Part shown: positions 1 through 6,801 of the stretch, piece by piece
Numbering within the stretch: the stretch's first letter is position 1
Layout: each line of letters opens with the position of its first letter
Assembly (NCBI GenBank): GCA_937967285.1
Contig: CALBSU010000858.1
Span: forward strand, 1 to 6,801
From: an uncultured Acidobacteriota bacterium
GTDB lineage: Bacteria; Acidobacteriota; Blastocatellia; RBC074
Direction of reading: 5' to 3'
DNA: 6,801 bases
Notes under the pieces: model-generated
The model's input: only the letters and a program-made list of their open reading frames with translations
Databases searched by the model: none
Told to the model about the DNA's origin: nothing
Made by a program: the position numbers and the translations under genes

Positions 1-1198
<1,198 letters not shown>

Positions 1199-1200
1199 AG

Positions 1201-1206
1201 TCCTCT
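1201..1206 (-). promoter_or_regulatory. Ribosome binding site of hom
   Basis: AGAGGA on the minus strand, only 2 bases before the ATG at 1198 (the wider purine run GAAAGAGGA reaches back to 1209). The spacing is short, but no other in-frame start nearby fits the Rossmann N-terminus better. Confidence 0.5.
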
Positions 1207-1230
1207 TTCAGCTTTCAAAAATGAATGGCA

Positions 1231-1260
1231 ATTCTACTGAAATACCGTCCTGCAAGTCGA
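1231..1260 (-). promoter_or_regulatory. hom: Candidate sigma70-type promoter for hom
   Basis: On the minus strand a -35-like TCGACT (1255-1260) is followed after 18 bases by TAGAAT (1231-1236), five of six matches to the -10 consensus. Transcription would start about 25 bases before the hom ATG. This rests on sequence match only; the -35 is weak. Confidence 0.35.
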
Positions 1261-1288
1261 GGTTGCCTGATCGTTCAGACGGTGCCGA

Positions 1289-1317
1289 TTGACAGAGCCT
1301 GCCGCGTCGGCTAATTT
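1289..1317 (+). promoter_or_regulatory. Candidate sigma70-type promoter for the 180-residue membrane protein gene
   Basis: A perfect -35 TTGACA (1289-1294) is separated by 17 bases from TAATTT (1312-1317), which keeps the most conserved -10 positions (T1, A2, T6). The predicted start point is near 1324, giving a leader of about 45 bases before the ATG at 1371. It sits in the divergent gap with hom. Confidence 0.55.
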
Positions 1318-1370
1318 TGATTTTCCGGCCGCGAAGGCAGGAAATACTATCCGGGAGAACGGGGAAGACG

Positions 1371-2034
<664 letters not shown>

Positions 2035-2042
2035 ACTAACTT

Positions 2043-3221
2043 TTACGGTCTCGAAGGCATCGAGGGGCGACCGCCGCCGCCAGATGCCGGAGCAGAAGCT
2101 CCTCCGGACGTTGCTCCTCGCGATGGCGCGGGAGCGGCAATGACCGAGGTCGCGCTGGATGTTGACGGCATCGACACGCCGCGGCTTGCGCCGCCGAAGC
2201 CGTCGGCCCGCGAGTCGAAGAGGCCCGACGAATCGATGCGACGGCCCTCCATGCTGCGCTGGATCGGCGCCCTGTCGTTGCCGGCGATCACCCGCGGTGG
2301 CAGACCCGTCGTGCCGCCTCCGCCCATTCCTCCGTTGTTATTGCCGTTCGGACGACCGTAGGGATTGTAGCCCCAGCCGTAGGGCGACCAGCCGAAACAA
2401 GTCCAGCAGTTGCCGAAGGAGTTGAAGAAGCCGAATCCGTAGGGCGACCAGATCAGCCCGTTACGCGGGATGAAGGTGTAGGTGCCGAAGATCGGATCGA
2501 AGATCCAGCCATAGGCCAGCGTCCCGTATGTGCGTGACGCCCGAAGAGCCGAATGATTGGCGGCAACCAGCGCCTGCGCCCGATTGAAACTCCAGACATC
2601 GAATTCGTCGATCGCGTCGCGGTCAAGTTTGGCCAGCGTCGGATCGCCGCCGCTCAGGCTGGCGATGTTCCCCTTCTTGATCTTGTAACCCTTGTTGGCA
2701 AGCGCGAGGTCCCGACTGCCCATGAGCAGTTCTCCCTGACGGACAGCCACCCGGGTCGATCCCGCAACAGCCTCGAATCTGTAGAGACCCATCTTGCGGG
2801 CATAAACTGAGCCGTTCGCGGTGATGATCTCGATCGGCATCTTTTTGTCGATCTCGCTGATCTCGACGATGATCGTGCCTGATTTCAGCTCGAATCTCAC
2901 TTCGTCGAGAGCGGTCCCGCGGGCAAGAATCTCTGTCTTCCCGTCCATTCTCAGGTATGAGCCGGGGTTGAGCAGCACTTCGGCCTTGCTCTCCGTCTCA
3001 GTCATCAGCAGATCGCCGTCGCGCATCTGCGTGCCAAGCGATGCCCGGCCGCGCTCTCCGTCCAGACTGTCGGCGCGCAGAATGTAGACCTTGCCGTCCA
3101 CCCGATTGACGAATCCCGCCTTCGACGAGATCAGATGCTGCGCTGAGGCCTGACCCCCGATCATCGCCACCGCGACGATTGCGAGAATCATTGCGACTTT
3201 CGTCTTTGCTGATGCTGTCAT
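2043..3221 (-). CDS. Secreted FecR-domain protein with aromatic/Gly-rich tail
   Basis: 392 residues. A Sec signal peptide is clear: basic residues 6-8, hydrophobic core about 9-23, likely cleavage after Ala27 (QASA|QH). Residues about 35-170 form a FecR-type beta domain: GTQMRDGDLLMTETESKAEV (63-82), then LLNPGSYLRMDGKTEI, LKSGTIIVEI and TRVAVRQGELLMG. Residues about 230-303 are rich in Trp, Tyr, Gly and Pro, with WSPYG twice (258-262 and 278-282) around a CxxC pair (Cys272, Cys275). The C-terminus (304-392) is low-complexity Gly/Ser/Ala/Pro and probably disordered. Classical FecR proteins are membrane regulators of ECF sigma factors. This one has no cytoplasmic N-terminus and no sigma factor or TonB receptor beside it, so that role is unlikely; a periplasmic or cell-envelope role is inferred. 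The start is fixed by AGGAGGGG eight bases upstream (counted from AGGAGG). Confidence 0.88.
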   Translation of the reverse strand: MTASAKTKVAMILAIVAVAMIGGQASAQHLISSKAGFVNRVDGKVYILRADSLDGERGRASLGTQMRDGDLLMTETESKAEVLLNPGSYLRMDGKTEILARGTALDEVRFELKSGTIIVEISEIDKKMPIEIITANGSVYARKMGLYRFEAVAGSTRVAVRQGELLMGSRDLALANKGYKIKKGNIASLSGGDPTLAKLDRDAIDEFDVWSFNRAQALVAANHSALRASRTYGTLAYGWIFDPIFGTYTFIPRNGLIWSPYGFGFFNSFGNCWTCFGWSPYGWGYNPYGRPNGNNNGGMGGGGTTGLPPRVIAGNDRAPIQRSMEGRRIDSSGLFDSRADGFGGASRGVSMPSTSSATSVIAAPAPSRGATSGGASAPASGGGGRPSMPSRP

Positions 3222-3227
3222 ATTCGG

Positions 3228-3235
3228 CCCCTCCT
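3228..3235 (-). promoter_or_regulatory. Strong Shine-Dalgarno of the FecR-domain gene
   Basis: AGGAGGGG on the minus strand, with 8 bases between AGGAGG and the ATG at 3221. It is the clearest ribosome binding site in the window and confirms the start that gives a complete signal peptide. Confidence 0.85.
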
Positions 3236-3431
3236 GTTGTTGCTGCGGCCCGACAATTCATTTCACCGGACCAGGCATAACTAGATACTTCCCACCGACT
3301 TCAGTCTGTCCAGTTTACTACCAGTTCCGCCGGCAGGCAATCCTGTCATCATCTGGCGCGTAATTCTTCAATTAATAGCTGTTAAGCCAATGGTCTGACC
3401 GGGCAGGGAGTTGTCAGGCCGGAACGGGAGT
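3236..3431. other. Intergenic gap between two minus-strand genes
   Basis: About 200 bases between the stop of the deacetylase-family gene and the ribosome binding site of the FecR gene. It is more AT-rich than the genes (notably 3361-3385). A TGGACA (minus, 3307-3312) could be a -35, but no good -10 follows at normal spacing. No hairpin with a T-run is convincing. The gap is wide enough for the FecR gene to have its own promoter. Confidence 0.5.
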
Positions 3432-4382
3432 TCATTCGAGCGCGGAGATATGCGAGAGAACCGTATCGCCGAGGGTTTCGAGATTGTAGCCGCCTTCGAG
3501 GCAGGAGATGAGGCGACCGCCGGCTGTGGTCCGCGCGGCCTGCTTGAGCAGCGAGGTCATGCGCCGGTAATCCGGATCGGTCAGCAGGAGCTGTCCGAGC
3601 GGGTCGGTCAGGTGAGCGTCGAAGCCGGCCGAGACGATCACCAGATCGGGCGAGAAGGTACTCATGATCGAGTCGAGGCCGCGTTCGAACATTCTGATGT
3701 AGGCGTCGGCAGGTGTGGCGGCGCGGACCGGAATATTGAGATTGAATCCCTCGCCTTCGCGTGTGCCTCGCTCATCGGCGCCTCCCGTACCGGGATACCA
3801 CGGATACTGGTGGAGGCTGTAATAGAAGACTGTCGGATCGTCGTAGAAGATGTCCTGGGTGCCGTTGCCGTGATGGACGTCGAAGTCGACGATCAGAACC
3901 CGTTTGATGATGTCGGGGTATGTGGCCTGTGCGTGGCGCGCGGCGACGGCGACATTGTTGTAAAGGCAGAATCCCATCGACTGGTGAAATGTGGCGTGAT
4001 GTCCCGGAGGGCGGCAGGCGACGAAGACGCTGCCGGCCTCGCCCGTCGCAACCGCATCGACCGCCCGACAGGCGCCTCCGGCGGCCATTTTCGCCGCGCG
4101 ATCGGAATCGGCGGAGAGAACCGTGTCGGCGTCGAGCGAGATCTGCGAGTAGACGGCCGCCTGCATGACGGCTTGTCCGACGCGGCCCATGACGCGCTCT
4201 CCGTGGCAGCGCTGCAGCTCCTCGAGCGTGGCCTCGCGCGGCTCGATCCGGATCAGGCTGTCCCGGAGGTCCTGCTCGGCCGCCAGCCGGTCGATGATCG
4301 TCAGATAACGTTCAACGCATTCCGGATGGTCGCCGGTATCGTGCAGTTTGTAGATGTCCGAGAGGATGATCGCAGTCGACAT
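3432..4382 (-). CDS. Histone deacetylase-family zinc amidohydrolase
   Basis: 316 residues, arginase/deacetylase fold. Bacterial members remove acyl groups from lysines, polyamines or other amines; the substrate cannot be told from sequence. All catalytic elements are visible: HDTGDHPE at 14-21 (substrate-rim loop), RPPGHHA with the His128-His129 pair, and DFDVHHGNGT at 166-175 giving zinc ligands Asp168 and His170. The third ligand is Asp255 in SAGFDAH, and the transition-state tyrosine is Tyr299 in EGGY. There is no signal peptide, so it is cytoplasmic. The start at 4382 (MSTAIILSD) matches where the family begins. A GTG at 4466 would add 28 unrelated Arg/Pro-rich residues. Neither start has a recognisable Shine-Dalgarno, so translation may be leaderless or SD-independent. 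The gene is divergent from the PgpH gene and upstream of the FecR gene on the same strand, with about 210 bases between. Confidence 0.92.
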   Translation of the reverse strand: MSTAIILSDIYKLHDTGDHPECVERYLTIIDRLAAEQDLRDSLIRIEPREATLEELQRCHGERVMGRVGQAVMQAAVYSQISLDADTVLSADSDRAAKMAAGGACRAVDAVATGEAGSVFVACRPPGHHATFHQSMGFCLYNNVAVAARHAQATYPDIIKRVLIVDFDVHHGNGTQDIFYDDPTVFYYSLHQYPWYPGTGGADERGTREGEGFNLNIPVRAATPADAYIRMFERGLDSIMSTFSPDLVIVSAGFDAHLTDPLGQLLLTDPDYRRMTSLLKQAARTTAGGRLISCLEGGYNLETLGDTVLSHISALE

Positions 4383-4476
4383 GCCAGCGATGGTAAGCGC
4401 GGACGGTCGATTTGGCAACCGGATGCGGGCTCCGGCGACGCGATTCGGAGCGGGCCGAAATTTCACCCGCGGGCTT

Positions 4477-4502
4477 TTGACAACGGGTTGATATGGTATA
4501 AT
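4477..4502 (+). promoter_or_regulatory. Consensus -35 and -10 boxes with a 14-base spacer, upstream of the PgpH gene
   Basis: TTGACA (4477-4482) and TATAAT (4497-4502) are both perfect consensus hexamers, but they are separated by 14 bases instead of about 17. The -10 alone, or with CTTTTG (4474-4479) at 17 bases, may be what is used. The predicted start near 4509 leaves a leader of about 130 bases to the ATG at 4642, or 64 to the ATG at 4573. Confidence 0.5.
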
Positions 4503-4631
4503 TCAGCCTCTGTTCTGGTCCCGGCCCTCACGCCGCAAAATCAGACAGAAGGCAGGATGTGACGGCAAAGTCATGACCAGATTAACAACACGTTCGTTCT
4601 GGATTCGCCTCAGGCGGCTTCCGCGATCAGC

Positions 4632-4638
4632 GGAGGAG
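4632..4638 (+). promoter_or_regulatory. Shine-Dalgarno that decides the PgpH start
   Basis: GGAGGAG lies 3 bases before the ATG at 4642 (5 bases from GGAGG). The upstream in-frame ATG at 4573 has no comparable site, and the 23 codons between them use AGA, TTA and ACA, which are rare in the rest of the gene. This favours 4642 as the true start. Confidence 0.65.
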
Positions 4639-4641
4639 CGA

Positions 4642-6400
<1,759 letters not shown>

Positions 6401-6420
<20 letters not shown>

Positions 6421-6801
6421 CACAGTCATCTCGATCGACGACCCTTCGCTGGTGCTTCTGATCGGCCCGGCCGGAGCCGGCAAGTCGACCTTCGCAGCGC
6501 GGCATTTCGCGCCGACGGAGATTGTCTCCTCGGACCGCATGCGCGGAATGATCTCCGACGACGAATCCGACCAGAGCGTCACCCGGCAGGCATTCAGACT
6601 GCTCCACATTCTGACGCGGATGCGTCTCGCGCTCTCGCGGACGACCGTCATCGACGCCACCAGCATCTACGCCGAATCGAGGTCTTCGCTCATCCGCCTG
6701 GCGCGTGGATATTCGGTTCCCACTGTGGCGATAGTCTTCGACCATTCGCTCGAAACCTGCCTCTCGAACAATCTCCGGCGCAGCCACAGAATCGTCAATG
6801 A
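6401..6801 (+). CDS. Pnkp-like polynucleotide 5'-kinase domain, cut by window edge
   Basis: The 133 visible codons form a P-loop kinase. Walker A GPAGAGKST is at 22-30 (Lys28, Ser29). SSDRMRG follows at 43-49, with Asp45 and Arg48 at the positions of the catalytic Asp and Arg of bacterial Pnkp; the Lys28-to-Asp45 distance of 17 matches my recollection of the Clostridium thermocellum enzyme. SDDESDQ (52-58), TVIDATSI (82-89) and an Arg-rich lid (Arg126, Arg127, Arg130) also fit that family. Pnkp phosphorylates 5'-OH RNA ends during RNA repair; full-length proteins continue into a metallophosphatase and a ligase-like domain, which would lie past 6801. It could instead be a stand-alone AAA_33-type kinase. 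The ATG at 6401 lies inside the end of the PgpH gene and has no clear Shine-Dalgarno, so it probably depends on translation of PgpH. No upstream in-frame start was found. Confidence 0.82.

Noticed and set aside
1317..1370. Longer start (TTG at 1317) for the 180-residue membrane protein
   Set aside because: The TTG overlaps the predicted -10 box, and the added 18 residues are basic with no support. The ATG at 1371 has purine-rich sequence before it.
3297..3306. Short inverted repeat GACT..AGTC as an operator
   Set aside because: Four-base arms with a 2-base centre are expected by chance.
3411..4562. Plus-strand open frame of 383 codons opposite the deacetylase gene
   Set aside because: The minus strand has all deacetylase catalytic motifs. 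The plus frame has no recognisable domain and no ribosome site.

Overview
The window is a GC-rich bacterial chromosome segment with five protein-coding genes and little intergenic space. No RNA gene, transposase, phage gene or CRISPR array is visible. The gene set suggests a free-living Gram-negative-type bacterium: homoserine dehydrogenase, a secreted FecR-domain protein with an aromatic/Gly-rich tail, a deacetylase-family hydrolase, a PgpH-type c-di-AMP phosphodiesterase and a Pnkp-like kinase. Acidobacteriota is my best guess, based on general resemblance only; the window has no taxonomic marker.

Left part: hom (homoserine dehydrogenase, minus strand, C-terminus cut by the window edge) is divergent from a 180-residue single-pass membrane protein of unknown function (plus strand, 1371-1913). 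The 172-bp gap between them holds a good candidate promoter for the plus gene (TTGACA-N17-TAATTT) and a weaker one for hom.

Middle: the 180-residue gene converges with a secreted FecR-domain protein (minus, 2043-3221). Their junction is filled by a 150-bp palindromic repeat element (1885-2034). It has perfect 40-bp inverted arms built from the heptamer TAGAAAG, and five extra heptamers next to the left arm. The element supplies the last eight codons and the stop of the plus gene and ends 8 bases before the stop of the minus gene. Upstream of the FecR gene, on the same strand, lies a histone-deacetylase-family hydrolase (minus, 3432-4382).

Right part: divergent from the deacetylase is a membrane HD-domain phosphodiesterase of the PgpH type (plus, probably 4642-6420). 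Its metal-binding residues are all present, but its extracytoplasmic sensor region is unusually short. Its last 20 bases overlap a Pnkp-like polynucleotide kinase domain (plus, from 6401) that runs off the window. That overlap suggests the two are co-transcribed and translationally coupled, so a c-di-AMP hydrolase and a possible RNA-repair kinase may share an operon.

The strongest items for follow-up are the heptamer palindrome, the short-sensor PgpH, and the PgpH/kinase overlap. I found no clear evidence for a wholly new multi-gene system.
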